Assembly: GCF_013141695.1 (NCBI RefSeq)
Contig: NZ_WHNY01000067.1
Location: 62,001-126,000 of the forward strand
DNA length: 64,000 nt
Origin: Paenibacillus plantarum
GTDB taxonomy: Bacteria > Bacillota > Bacilli > Paenibacillales > NBRC-103111
Reading direction: 5' to 3'
In this document: piece after piece, positions 42,452 to 50,460 of the stretch
Layout: every line of letters begins with the position of its first letter
How positions within the stretch are numbered: the first letter of the stretch is position 1
Notes under the pieces: generated by a model
Database searches by the model: none
What the model saw: the letters and a program-made list of their open reading frames with translations, nothing else
What the model was told of the DNA's origin: nothing
Made by a program: the position numbers and the translations under genes

Positions 42452-45238
42452 TTGGCTTCTATCTTTCATACGAAAAAACTTACTTTGGCTTCACTTATTT
42501 TGTCGCTGACCTTCACCTTTGCCGGCAGCGCCTTTGCAGACACGGCGACAACAAGTCCATCTATGCCCTGGATGAACACGTCGCTCACGCCCGAGGTGCG
42601 TTCCGGACTTCTCATTGGTGCGATGACGCTGGATCAGAAGATTCAGCAGATTGCCATGAAGCCGGTGGCGAACACCAACCTCCCCGGTTGCGATTTTTCC
42701 GCGCAAGGGCGCCACGTCGAAGGGATCCCCAGCCTGGCCATCCCCACTCTCCGGATGACCAACGGTCCCTTTGGCGGTGGTGACTGCGCTGTGGCACCGA
42801 CTTCAACGGGTCTGACCAGTGCTCTGACCGTCGCCTCATCGTTCGACCCAGCCGTCTCATCGGCATGGGGCGACATCATTGGGGAGGAAACCCGTGCCAG
42901 CGGCCACAACGTGTTGCTCACTCCAGGCATCAACCTGGGCCGGGTTCCGAACGCCGGACGCAATTTTGAGTACTTTGGTGAAGACCCCTACCTCGCGGGA
43001 GTCATGGCCGTCGCCCAGGTCAACGCCGTGCAGGCAAGCGGGGTGCAGTCCGTGGCCAAGCACTTTGCGGCCAACGAGCAGGAGACCAGCCGCCAGACCA
43101 TGGACACCATCGTCGACGACCGAACCATGCACGAGCTATACCTGCTGCCGTTCGAAATGACGATCCAAGAAGCCAACCTCGCATCAGTCATGTGTTCCTA
43201 CCCGCACTTGAACGGTGTGTACGCCTGCGAAAGCTCTGAACTGCTCACCGATTGGCTGCGCGAGGACCTGGGATTCAAGGGCTATGTCATGTCCGACCGT
43301 GGGGCAACACACAGCACGGCACCGGCCATCAAGGCAGGCCTCGACCTCGAGTTCGCCAGTCCCCTCTGGTTTACTCCTGAGCTGATCCACAAGGCTTTGG
43401 ATACGGGGGCGCTGACTGTCGCCGATATCGACAAGCAGCTCGACCGGCGGTACACCGTGATGTTCCAGCTGGGGCAGTTCGACGATCCTATCAACAGCCT
43501 GAGGCCTATCGACTTCGTAGCCAACGGGCGGCGGATCCAAGCCATCGGGGAACAGGGTAGCGTCCTATTGAAGAATGACCACAGCACACTGCCATTGAAG
43601 GCGGCCTCACTCAAATCGGTCGCACTCATCGGGACCCCGACGTTCGCCGGCTCGGCGAAGTTCAACTCGCAGGGACCTTCGATTACGATCGTCGTGACCT
43701 CGCCCTATACCGTGACGCCCGAGCAGGGCTTGAACAACGCGCTCCACACGCTGAGCTCCAATGCCTCGGTCACCTACAACAACGCCAGCAACATCGCGAA
43801 GGCAGCGGCGCTGGCCGCGAATTCTGATGTCGCCGTGGTGATGGTCGGCGATATCTCCCGTGAGGGAGTCGACCGCTCATCGCTCGCGCTGCCGGTTACG
43901 GACGGGGTGGACCAGGACGCACTGGTCGCGGCTGTGGTTGCAGCCAACCCGAACACCGTCGTCGTCCTCAAGAACGGGGGCCCGGTGCTGCTTCCGTGGC
44001 TCGACAAGGTGCCAGCGGTCCTTGAGGCTTGGTATCCAGGTCAGGAGGACGGCAACATCGTCGCCAACCTGCTGTTGGGGATCGACAATCCCTCCGGCAA
44101 ACTACCGATCACGTTTCCGAGCAAGGAGCGGGAAGCCGCAAACGCTACGCCTGCGCAGTGGCCGGGGATTGACCCCGACGGAGCAGGTCCCCTGCCGTTG
44201 ACAGCGACGTACAGCGAAGGTCTGGAAATGGGCTACCGCTGGTACGATGCGAAGAACATCAAGCCGCTGTTCGCTTTCGGCCACGGGCTGTCTTACACTA
44301 ATTTCAAAATTTCTAAGCTCTCCGTCTCGCAGAAGTCCAACGATGGGACCAAGCCATTCCAAGTGTCGGTCTTCGTAAAAAATACTGGAACCGTCGCGGG
44401 TGCCGAAGTGCCCCAGGTCTACCTGGGTCTGCCTGAGAGCGCGAACCAACCTCCCAAGCGCCTAGTAGGCTTTAAGAAGGTTTGGCTCGCTCCCGGAGAG
44501 GAGAAGCAAGTCGCGATCACTATCGACCCAACCGCGTCGAACCACCCGTTGTCCATTTGGGACACTAACGCAGATGCATGGAAAACTGTCCCTGGTATTT
44601 ACAAGGTGCTTGTCGGCAACTCCTCGGACAACATCACGTTGACAGACTCCATCACAGTGGGGACAACCGCTACGCTTACTGGAAAAATTTCCGCAACAGC
44701 GGGAGAAACATTCTCCTTGAAATACGGCTTGAAAAATGTAACAAGTAGTGTTTATTCTGCAGTTTACGCACAGGATCTGACACTTCAATTTGATCCTACC
44801 GAATACGAGTTTGTTGGTGCGCAACCCCTGAAACCAGGCTTATCTGTTATAAAACAAGAGCAAACCGAGCCCGGCATCGTGCGGATTATGCTCGCAAGCT
44901 TAGGCGCAGCCAATGCAATCAAGTCGGATGCTGACTTGCTAAGTATCCAATTGAAAGTAAAAACAAACATCGTGACGGCGAATCCCATTTCCTTAACAAG
45001 CATCTTAGTATCTAATGCGCTTGGGGGAACGGCCCAGTTGGCCAATGTTTCTCAAATTTACAATAAAGCCGACTTCAACGTTAACGGCGTGATGGACATT
45101 GGTGACTTGGGTATCATTGCCGCTGCATACGGCAAGAAATCAAGTGATGCGGATTGGGCTAAGTATCAGTTAATGGATCTGAACAACGATGGCAAAATCG
45201 ATATTGTCGATCTAGCTACGGTAGCACAACTAATTTAA
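42452..45238 (+). CDS. Secreted GH3 beta-glycosidase with cohesin and dockerin modules
   Basis: A 928-residue exported glycosidase. A signal peptide (to about residue 31, GSAFADT) is followed by a GH3 catalytic part with likely nucleophile Asp282 in VMSDRGATHS (usually SDW) and a likely acid/base Glu471 in ISREGVDRSSL. An FnIII-like domain (about 625-720), a cohesin (about 738-868) and a canonical type-I dockerin (about 871-928, with FNVNGVMDIGDL and LNNDGKIDIVDL) complete it. The start is TTG, 8 bases after AGGAGG. The catalytic part is GC-rich (line 42901-42960 has 40 of 60 G+C) while the cohesin part is not (44701-44760 has 22 of 60). The catalytic core may come from a high-GC bacterium and be spliced into local modules. 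It should trim beta-linked oligosaccharides at the cell surface; glucosidase versus xylosidase activity is not decided. Confidence 0.9.
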   Translation: MASIFHTKKLTLASLILSLTFTFAGSAFADTATTSPSMPWMNTSLTPEVRSGLLIGAMTLDQKIQQIAMKPVANTNLPGCDFSAQGRHVEGIPSLAIPTLRMTNGPFGGGDCAVAPTSTGLTSALTVASSFDPAVSSAWGDIIGEETRASGHNVLLTPGINLGRVPNAGRNFEYFGEDPYLAGVMAVAQVNAVQASGVQSVAKHFAANEQETSRQTMDTIVDDRTMHELYLLPFEMTIQEANLASVMCSYPHLNGVYACESSELLTDWLREDLGFKGYVMSDRGATHSTAPAIKAGLDLEFASPLWFTPELIHKALDTGALTVADIDKQLDRRYTVMFQLGQFDDPINSLRPIDFVANGRRIQAIGEQGSVLLKNDHSTLPLKAASLKSVALIGTPTFAGSAKFNSQGPSITIVVTSPYTVTPEQGLNNALHTLSSNASVTYNNASNIAKAAALAANSDVAVVMVGDISREGVDRSSLALPVTDGVDQDALVAAVVAANPNTVVVLKNGGPVLLPWLDKVPAVLEAWYPGQEDGNIVANLLLGIDNPSGKLPITFPSKEREAANATPAQWPGIDPDGAGPLPLTATYSEGLEMGYRWYDAKNIKPLFAFGHGLSYTNFKISKLSVSQKSNDGTKPFQVSVFVKNTGTVAGAEVPQVYLGLPESANQPPKRLVGFKKVWLAPGEEKQVAITIDPTASNHPLSIWDTNADAWKTVPGIYKVLVGNSSDNITLTDSITVGTTATLTGKISATAGETFSLKYGLKNVTSSVYSAVYAQDLTLQFDPTEYEFVGAQPLKPGLSVIKQEQTEPGIVRIMLASLGAANAIKSDADLLSIQLKVKTNIVTANPISLTSILVSNALGGTAQLANVSQIYNKADFNVNGVMDIGDLGIIAAAYGKKSSDADWAKYQLMDLNNDGKIDIVDLATVAQLI

Positions 45239-45250
45239 TCAACTAAATGT

Positions 45251-45290
45251 AAAGGCAGGGGCGAAAGTTTAGGAACTTTCCCCTGCTTTT
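45251..45290 (+). terminator. Intercistronic terminator-like hairpin
   Basis: AAAGGCAGGGGCGAAAGTT pairs with AACTTTCCCCTGCTTTT, with one unpaired C. It lies between the GH3-cohesin-dockerin gene and the cohesin-SLH gene. Partial read-through would set a high enzyme-to-anchor ratio. Confidence 0.75.
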
Positions 45291-45311
45291 AACGAAAGGA
45301 TGGTCTTCAAA

Positions 45312-47051
45312 GTGAGAAGAAACTTACAGTCATTCGGCTTAATGGTATTGATGAGTATCATGCTTTTGCTGCCACAGGTCGCTTTTGCTGATACGGCTCC
45401 ATCTTTTTCATTGGGGTTGAATGCCTCTCAGGTGACGCTAGGCAATGACATTCAGGTTACCGTCACGGGAAGAAATATAACCGATCTGTATGCTTATGAA
45501 CTGAATCTCGATTTTGACAATGCGATGATGGAGTTTAAAGGGATCAGCAGCGGTGTCTCCGAAGGGTTTTCCGTTGAGCCTCAGGTGAATGGCAATCATC
45601 TGCAATTTGCGTTTACCAAGGTAAGCAAAGTACCGGGTGAGAATGGAACTGTAAATCTTGCCACCGCAACATTTAAAACAATCATTCAAGGGAGCGCAGA
45701 GCTTCAACTGAAAAGCGTGAAGCTTGTAGATAGTAAATTAAATGATTATACATCCAATGCAGATGCGAAGGTGAGGGCGTCGATCGTCTCGAGTAGTAAC
45801 GGTAATCCACCACCACAAACACAAACATCAACACCTAATACACCAAAAGATGACCAAGTAAGCAAGGGAACCATTGTCATGCAACCCGGGGATGGGAATT
45901 TGGACGCAGCAACGAAAACGGCAACCTTTGTTTTAAGTAATGCCAATTGGGATAAGGCAATTCAACAGGCAGCTGCAAATGAAAAGGGAATCAAGAAAAT
46001 CAATATTGAAATGAAGGAAATACCTGGTGCGGAAGCATATAAACTGCAAGTTCCGGCGAATTTGCTCTCAAATGACGTGAACTCGGTTCAAATACAAGTT
46101 ATATCGCCGTTTGCATCGGTAAACATCCCGAATAATATGTTTCGTGCCAATGAACTATCTGGCGACAGCGTCACGCTGGTAATCGGGAAAGCTGATGTCA
46201 GCAAGTTGGATAAGGGTGTATTGAATCAAATTGGTGATCGGCCTGTGATTGATATAAGCCTGCAATCCGGAGATAAGAAGGTATCATGGAACAATCCGAA
46301 TGCACCGGTGACAGTACGTTTGCCTTATTCACCGAATGATGATGAAAAGCAGCATCTTGAGCATATCGTTGTATGGTATTTGTCCGGCGATGGACAACCG
46401 ATCCCGGTACCAAATGGCAGATATGATGAGAAAACGGGTACAGTTGTCTTTACGACAACACACTTTAGTATATATGCATCAGCATTTGTTCAAAAAACAT
46501 TTGATGATATTGCCTCCCTGGATTGGGCAAAAAATCAGATTGAAGTTCTGGCTTCTAAAGGAATTATCAACGGGAGCTCGGACAAGTCATTTGACCCTGA
46601 TCAGCCAGTCACACGCGCGGATTTTTTAGTTTTGTTAGTTCGCACTTTAGAGCTAGACCGCAGCAGGGGAATGGGAGACAAATTCGCAGATGTACGTGCA
46701 GGCGAATACTACGACGAAGCTTTGAGAATTGCAAGAGGAATGGGCATTACGGAAGGCGTGGGCGATAATTTATTTAAGCCTAGCGAACCGATCACAAGAG
46801 AAGACATGATTGTAATGACAGAGCGTACGCTGAGAGTGTTGAAACAAATTACAACCAATTCAAAGGAAGAGCAACTAAAACAATTTAAAGATTATGCCAA
46901 TGTATCAGCTTATGCGGCTCCTAGTATAGCTGCACTAGTCGAAGTGGGGCTTGTTCATGGTTATGATAATGCTGTCCATCCTAAAGAATTTACGAATAGA
47001 GCACAAGCCGCTGTATTGATGTATAACATTTTTACAAATTTGTTTAAGTAA
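45312..47051 (+). CDS. Second cohesin-SLH surface anchor protein
   Basis: A 579-residue exported protein. A signal peptide (LMSIMLLLPQVAFADT) is followed by a cohesin-like domain (about 27-156: SLGLNASQVTLGNDIQVTV ... YAYELNLDFD ... FTKVSKVPGENG), a Thr/Pro/Gln linker, a beta-rich middle region ending in TTHFSIYASAF and three SLH repeats (about 397-579: DIASLDWAKNQIEVLASKGI and two more). The cohesin is clearly a sister of the one in 6065-7639, but the middle and SLH parts differ. GTG 45312 is preferred because AAAGGA lies 11 bases before it; ATG 45300 overlaps that site. It lies directly behind a cohesin-dockerin enzyme, as the first anchor does, so it is probably the docking post for that enzyme. 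Confidence 0.87.
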   Translation: MRRNLQSFGLMVLMSIMLLLPQVAFADTAPSFSLGLNASQVTLGNDIQVTVTGRNITDLYAYELNLDFDNAMMEFKGISSGVSEGFSVEPQVNGNHLQFAFTKVSKVPGENGTVNLATATFKTIIQGSAELQLKSVKLVDSKLNDYTSNADAKVRASIVSSSNGNPPPQTQTSTPNTPKDDQVSKGTIVMQPGDGNLDAATKTATFVLSNANWDKAIQQAAANEKGIKKINIEMKEIPGAEAYKLQVPANLLSNDVNSVQIQVISPFASVNIPNNMFRANELSGDSVTLVIGKADVSKLDKGVLNQIGDRPVIDISLQSGDKKVSWNNPNAPVTVRLPYSPNDDEKQHLEHIVVWYLSGDGQPIPVPNGRYDEKTGTVVFTTTHFSIYASAFVQKTFDDIASLDWAKNQIEVLASKGIINGSSDKSFDPDQPVTRADFLVLLVRTLELDRSRGMGDKFADVRAGEYYDEALRIARGMGITEGVGDNLFKPSEPITREDMIVMTERTLRVLKQITTNSKEEQLKQFKDYANVSAYAAPSIAALVEVGLVHGYDNAVHPKEFTNRAQAAVLMYNIFTNLFK

Positions 47052-47074
47052 TTAGAAGCTTTTTCTATAAGAAA

Positions 47075-47088
47075 TGAAAACGCTTAAT
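47075..47088 (+). promoter_or_regulatory. cre site upstream of the second GH3 gene
   Basis: TGAAAACGCTTAAT matches the CcpA consensus with one mismatch, at the conserved C near the 3' end. Confidence 0.55.
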
Positions 47089-47112
47089 AAAATTTGCCCT
47101 TAAAGATTTACG

Positions 47113-47152
47113 AAAGGGGGCGAACACTATGCTGCGTATTCCACCTACATAA
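47113..47152 (+). promoter_or_regulatory. G-rich leader element with 7-codon leader peptide frame
   Basis: AAAGGGGG is followed, 8 bases later, by ATG 47129 opening MLRIPPT and a TAA at 47150-47152. The spacing is ideal and the PP pair is a known ribosome-pausing motif, so this could be a translated leader that tunes the GH3 gene. This function is a guess. Confidence 0.4.
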
Positions 47153-47219
47153 ATGAAAGTTTAATATTTAAGATTTATTGAAATGGTTTTATTGATAAAA
47201 GAAAGTGAGGGGAAAGAAA

Positions 47220-49820
47220 ATGACTATTAGCTCGAAACATTTTAAAAAGGTTTTACTATCTTCGCTTGTTACGTCGGTGTTATCTTCGTCCTTTGTTGTA
47301 TCGAATGCAAAAGCGGCTGACCCCGTTCAACCTGTAATCTCAAGTCATTTTAAGAGCATCCTGACGATCGATGGCAAGCAGTTCAAAGATTTAAATGGAA
47401 ACACTTCACTCGACCCGTACGAGGATTGGCGCTTGCCCACCAATCAGCGAGTGGCAGACCTCATTACGCGCATGACTTTGGCTGATAAAGCCGGCCTCAT
47501 GCAGATCACCTCCCTGCCAACTGTCCTCGAGGGCACAACCGGTCTAAAGGACTTTGTCAACAACCGCCGCATCCACTATCTCATCATCCGTGACAACCCT
47601 TCGGCCTTCGATCTGGCCACACGGGCGAACACGTACCAGGAGGTCGCGGAAGCCACGAGCCTGGGTATCCCACTCGTCTTAACCTCCAACCCGCGGAACT
47701 ACGTTATAGAAGATGCTGAGTTCGGCAAAATTGAGGCCTCTGGAAAGTTCTCGACCTGGCCCGGACCCTTGGGCCTCGCGGCAACGGGCGACCTCCCTCT
47801 TATCCGCGACTTCGCTGAGATCGCCCGCAAAGAGTGGCGCGCGTCCGGCATCCAGAAAATGTACGGCCCCCAAGTTGAGGTCGTGACAGAACCACGTTGG
47901 CGCCGTATCAATGAAAGTTTCGGCGAGGGCACGGAACTAAATGCGGGGATCGCCCGTGAACTGGTCCTCGGCTTCCAAGGGCAGAAGGTAGGAAGCGATT
48001 CTGTAGCTCTTACCGCCAAACACTTCCCCGGTGACGGCCCTCTAATTCGAGGTCTGGACCCGCACAGAGAGATCGGCAGATGGACACAATACCCGACAGC
48101 TGGAAGCCTCTTCAAGTACCAGCTCCCACCGTTTCAAGCTGCAGTTGATGCAGGGGTGAGCTCGATCATGTCCTTCTACAATTCCCCTAGCAACTCGCTG
48201 AGTGCTGATCAACTCCCCAAAGAAATGTGGTACTCTGAAACCCAGCAGTTCGAAGAGGTGGCAGGCGCCTACAACAAGGGAATCATCACCGACCTACTGC
48301 GGACCAAGATGGGCTTTACTGGCTACGTGAATACCGATAGCGGCCCGCTGACCAGCACGGATTATGGTGTGCATGACCTGACAATTGAGCAGAAGTTCGC
48401 CAAGGCGATCAAGGCCGGAGCGTCCATCTTCTCGGACAACAACAACCCGAGCGGGCTTATCAACGCGGTTAACCAGGGCCTGATCGAACAACAGGATCTC
48501 ACCCCATCTTTGACGCACCTGCTCACGGAGATGTTCAACCTGGGACTTTTCGAGAATCCGTACACGAACCCGACAGAAGCTCAGGCCATCGCATCATCGC
48601 CTGTGTCCCAGGCACGGGCTGACGAGGCGCAACGCAAGTCAGTCACGCTCCTGCGCAACAACAAGGGACTGCTGCCGCTGACCGATGTAAACCTCGCCAC
48701 TACGAAGCTGTACGTGGAGGTTTTCAACGGTAGCAAGAGCGCCGATCAGACCGCCGCACTTAAGGATCTTATCGCCAATGATCCGTCGGTTAAAGTCGTC
48801 GGCACGCTTGCGGAGGCGAACGCCGCCCTCTTGTGGCTGAGGCCCAAAGCATACGAGTATCCCGATGATTCCACGGTGGAGATTCAGTTAGGCACGCTCA
48901 CTGGTATCGACGTTGACAAGGTTAAGGCAATCGAGGCGGCCGTCCCGACTGCACTCGTAGTCAACATGACCAATCCGTGGGTCATCAACGAGGTCGAGCC
49001 TGGGGCTGCGGCGGTCGTGGCGACCTACAACATCAAGGGCGACGCCTTGCTCGACGTGCTTCGTGGGCGCTTCAACCCTACAGGTCATCTGCCGATCACG
49101 GTACCAGCCAATCAGGATGCTGTGGAGAAAAACGCTTCGGACGTCCCGGGCTACGCAGAGAAGTTCCACTACGCCTACACGAATGCGGTTGGTGACGACT
49201 ACACATTCGGTTTTGGCTTATCTTATGCTAGTGCTTCTCTAACTGGAAATACTTCGGCACCACTTGGAAGTACCTTCAGTTTGAATTATGGCTTGAATAA
49301 TATATCGAAAAGTGTTACACATGGCGTATATGCGCAGGATCTGACACTTAGTTTTGATCCAACTCAATTGGAATTTGTCAATGCGCAGTCATTGAAAACA
49401 GGGTTGTCCGTTGTAAGTAAAAACGTGACAGAGCCAGGAAAAGTACGGATTTTACTCGCAAGCTTGGGATCAAGCAATGCGATAAATGCGGATGGCAATC
49501 TACTAAGCATTCAATTTAAAGCGAAGTCAGCTGCACAGACGCCTCCTGCCGTGGTTTCGTTAGCTAAAATCGTTTTATCTGATGGAAAAGGTAATGCAAC
49601 TCAGTTGGGCCAAGTTTCTCAAAGTCTAACAATAAGTTACACAAAATACGATCTGAATGGCGACGGTATAGTGACCATTAGTGACTTAGGTCTCGTTGCA
49701 TCGGCATACGGGAAGAAATCAAGCAGTGCAGATTGGGCCCAGTTTAAGTTAGCGGATGTAAACAATGATGGTTTTGTTGACATAGTGGATCTTGCATCTG
49801 TAGCTCAAACAATCAATTAA
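47220..49820 (+). CDS. Secreted GH3-family glycosidase with cohesin and dockerin modules
   Basis: An 866-residue exported glycosidase. A signal peptide ends near residue 33 (VVSNAKAAD). The GH3 part has AKHFPGDGP and likely nucleophile Asp373 in YVNTDSGP. It differs from the first GH3 enzyme and lacks an FnIII-like domain. A cohesin (about 670-802) and a canonical dockerin (about 805-866: LNGDGIVTISDL, VNNDGFVDIVDL) follow. ATG 47220 lies 7 bases after GAGGGG; a GTG at 47205 has no ribosome site. The catalytic part is GC-rich (49021-49080 has 36 of 60 G+C) and changes sharply at about 49210, within FGFGLSY, to AT-rich cohesin code (49261-49320 has 20 of 60). This suggests fusion of an acquired catalytic core with native secretion and docking modules. 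Substrate unknown. Confidence 0.88.
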   Translation: MTISSKHFKKVLLSSLVTSVLSSSFVVSNAKAADPVQPVISSHFKSILTIDGKQFKDLNGNTSLDPYEDWRLPTNQRVADLITRMTLADKAGLMQITSLPTVLEGTTGLKDFVNNRRIHYLIIRDNPSAFDLATRANTYQEVAEATSLGIPLVLTSNPRNYVIEDAEFGKIEASGKFSTWPGPLGLAATGDLPLIRDFAEIARKEWRASGIQKMYGPQVEVVTEPRWRRINESFGEGTELNAGIARELVLGFQGQKVGSDSVALTAKHFPGDGPLIRGLDPHREIGRWTQYPTAGSLFKYQLPPFQAAVDAGVSSIMSFYNSPSNSLSADQLPKEMWYSETQQFEEVAGAYNKGIITDLLRTKMGFTGYVNTDSGPLTSTDYGVHDLTIEQKFAKAIKAGASIFSDNNNPSGLINAVNQGLIEQQDLTPSLTHLLTEMFNLGLFENPYTNPTEAQAIASSPVSQARADEAQRKSVTLLRNNKGLLPLTDVNLATTKLYVEVFNGSKSADQTAALKDLIANDPSVKVVGTLAEANAALLWLRPKAYEYPDDSTVEIQLGTLTGIDVDKVKAIEAAVPTALVVNMTNPWVINEVEPGAAAVVATYNIKGDALLDVLRGRFNPTGHLPITVPANQDAVEKNASDVPGYAEKFHYAYTNAVGDDYTFGFGLSYASASLTGNTSAPLGSTFSLNYGLNNISKSVTHGVYAQDLTLSFDPTQLEFVNAQSLKTGLSVVSKNVTEPGKVRILLASLGSSNAINADGNLLSIQFKAKSAAQTPPAVVSLAKIVLSDGKGNATQLGQVSQSLTISYTKYDLNGDGIVTISDLGLVASAYGKKSSSADWAQFKLADVNNDGFVDIVDLASVAQTIN

Positions 49821-49920
49821 AAGGGGTATCGGCCCTGGTGCGGAATCATCCACTTGACCATATATTGATATTGCCAACCCAGGCACCCAACTCACTCGTC
49901 GCCTTCGTTTAAACTACAAG

Positions 49921-49973
49921 AAAAAAACGGTCTATATTCGCATCTATTTCGCGATAAGACCGTTTTGTTTTTT
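49921..49973 (-). terminator. Terminator usable on both strands
   Basis: AAAACGGTCT pairs with AGACCGTTTT, with inner TCGC/GCGA. T-runs lie on both sides (A7 on one side read from the minus strand, T6 on the other), so it can end both the yjcZ-like gene and the GH3 gene. Confidence 0.8.
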
Positions 49974-49984
49974 GTGATTTTGGT

Positions 49985-50089
49985 TTAAATGGCAAAAGTC
50001 ATTAAGATAATAACCAAAAGGATATAAAGAACTAAAACAGCTGCTGAGCTAGTACCAATACCATAACCTGCACAACTTGCACCACTCAT
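49985..50089 (-). CDS. yjcZ: Tiny YjcZ-family sporulation membrane protein
   Basis: A 34-residue peptide: a short Gly/Ser/Cys/Tyr-rich head (MSGASCAGYGIGTSSA) and one hydrophobic helix (AVLVLYILLVIILMTFAI). This is the YjcZ family found in Bacillaceae and Paenibacillaceae spores. GAGGGG lies 11 bases before ATG and a terminator follows 12 bases after the stop. It points away from the peptide cluster. A second, gutted copy of its surroundings lies at 56634-56831. Confidence 0.85.
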   Translation of the reverse strand: MSGASCAGYGIGTSSAAVLVLYILLVIILMTFAI

Positions 50090-50299
50090 GTTTACTCATT
50101 CCCCTCAAGTGAAATTTCATTACGGTATAATCATACGCTAGGTACCTAGATATTGATTGGACGTATGTCAGGTATGCTTGTTGAAATGAATAAAAAATAC
50201 AAAATAAACCTTTCCTAAATGGAGAGTGCAGCTGGAAACGATTACCGTCTGTACATCGGACAACAATCCAGAGAAGTATCCTCCAATTCAGAAAAGAAG

Positions 50300-50339
50300 A
50301 ACGTCGGCCCTCAAAGGTTATTTGGGGACCGGCGTTTTT
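50300..50339 (+). terminator. Terminator-like hairpin upstream of the peptide precursor gene
   Basis: AACGTCGGCCCTCAAA and TTTGGGGACCGGCGTTTTT form a long stem ending in five T. It stands 120 bases before the precursor start with no gene directly before it. It may end an unseen short transcript or attenuate the precursor transcript. Confidence 0.7.
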
Positions 50340-50460
50340 GCGTGCCCGGACGATTTGGTACAGATGCCCAAAAAATGGGCCTTTGACTTAGTAACAAACG
50401 CGGAGCATCTACCATAAGTTGGAATCATGTTGATATGAAAAATTACTGGAGGTTTATCAC

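Larger units (their letters stand above)
49915..50172. repeat. Direct repeat flanking the TOMM cluster, left copy (contains yjcZ-like gene)
   Basis: The terminator part (AAAAAAACGGTCT...) and the stretch CTCAAGT..TTTCATTACGGTATAATCATACGCT..GGTAC..ATTGATTGGAC.TATGTCAGGT are repeated in the same orientation at 56634-56831. Only the left copy keeps the small gene between the two parts. Confidence 0.85.

Noticed and set aside
42612..44449. Several long frames on both strands over the first GH3 gene
   Set aside because: GC-rich DNA has few stops; none has a ribosome site or motif, while the GH3 frame carries all family signatures.
50226..50417. 63-codon + frame before the precursor
   Set aside because: It crosses a strong terminator hairpin and shows no ribosome site or recognisable motif.
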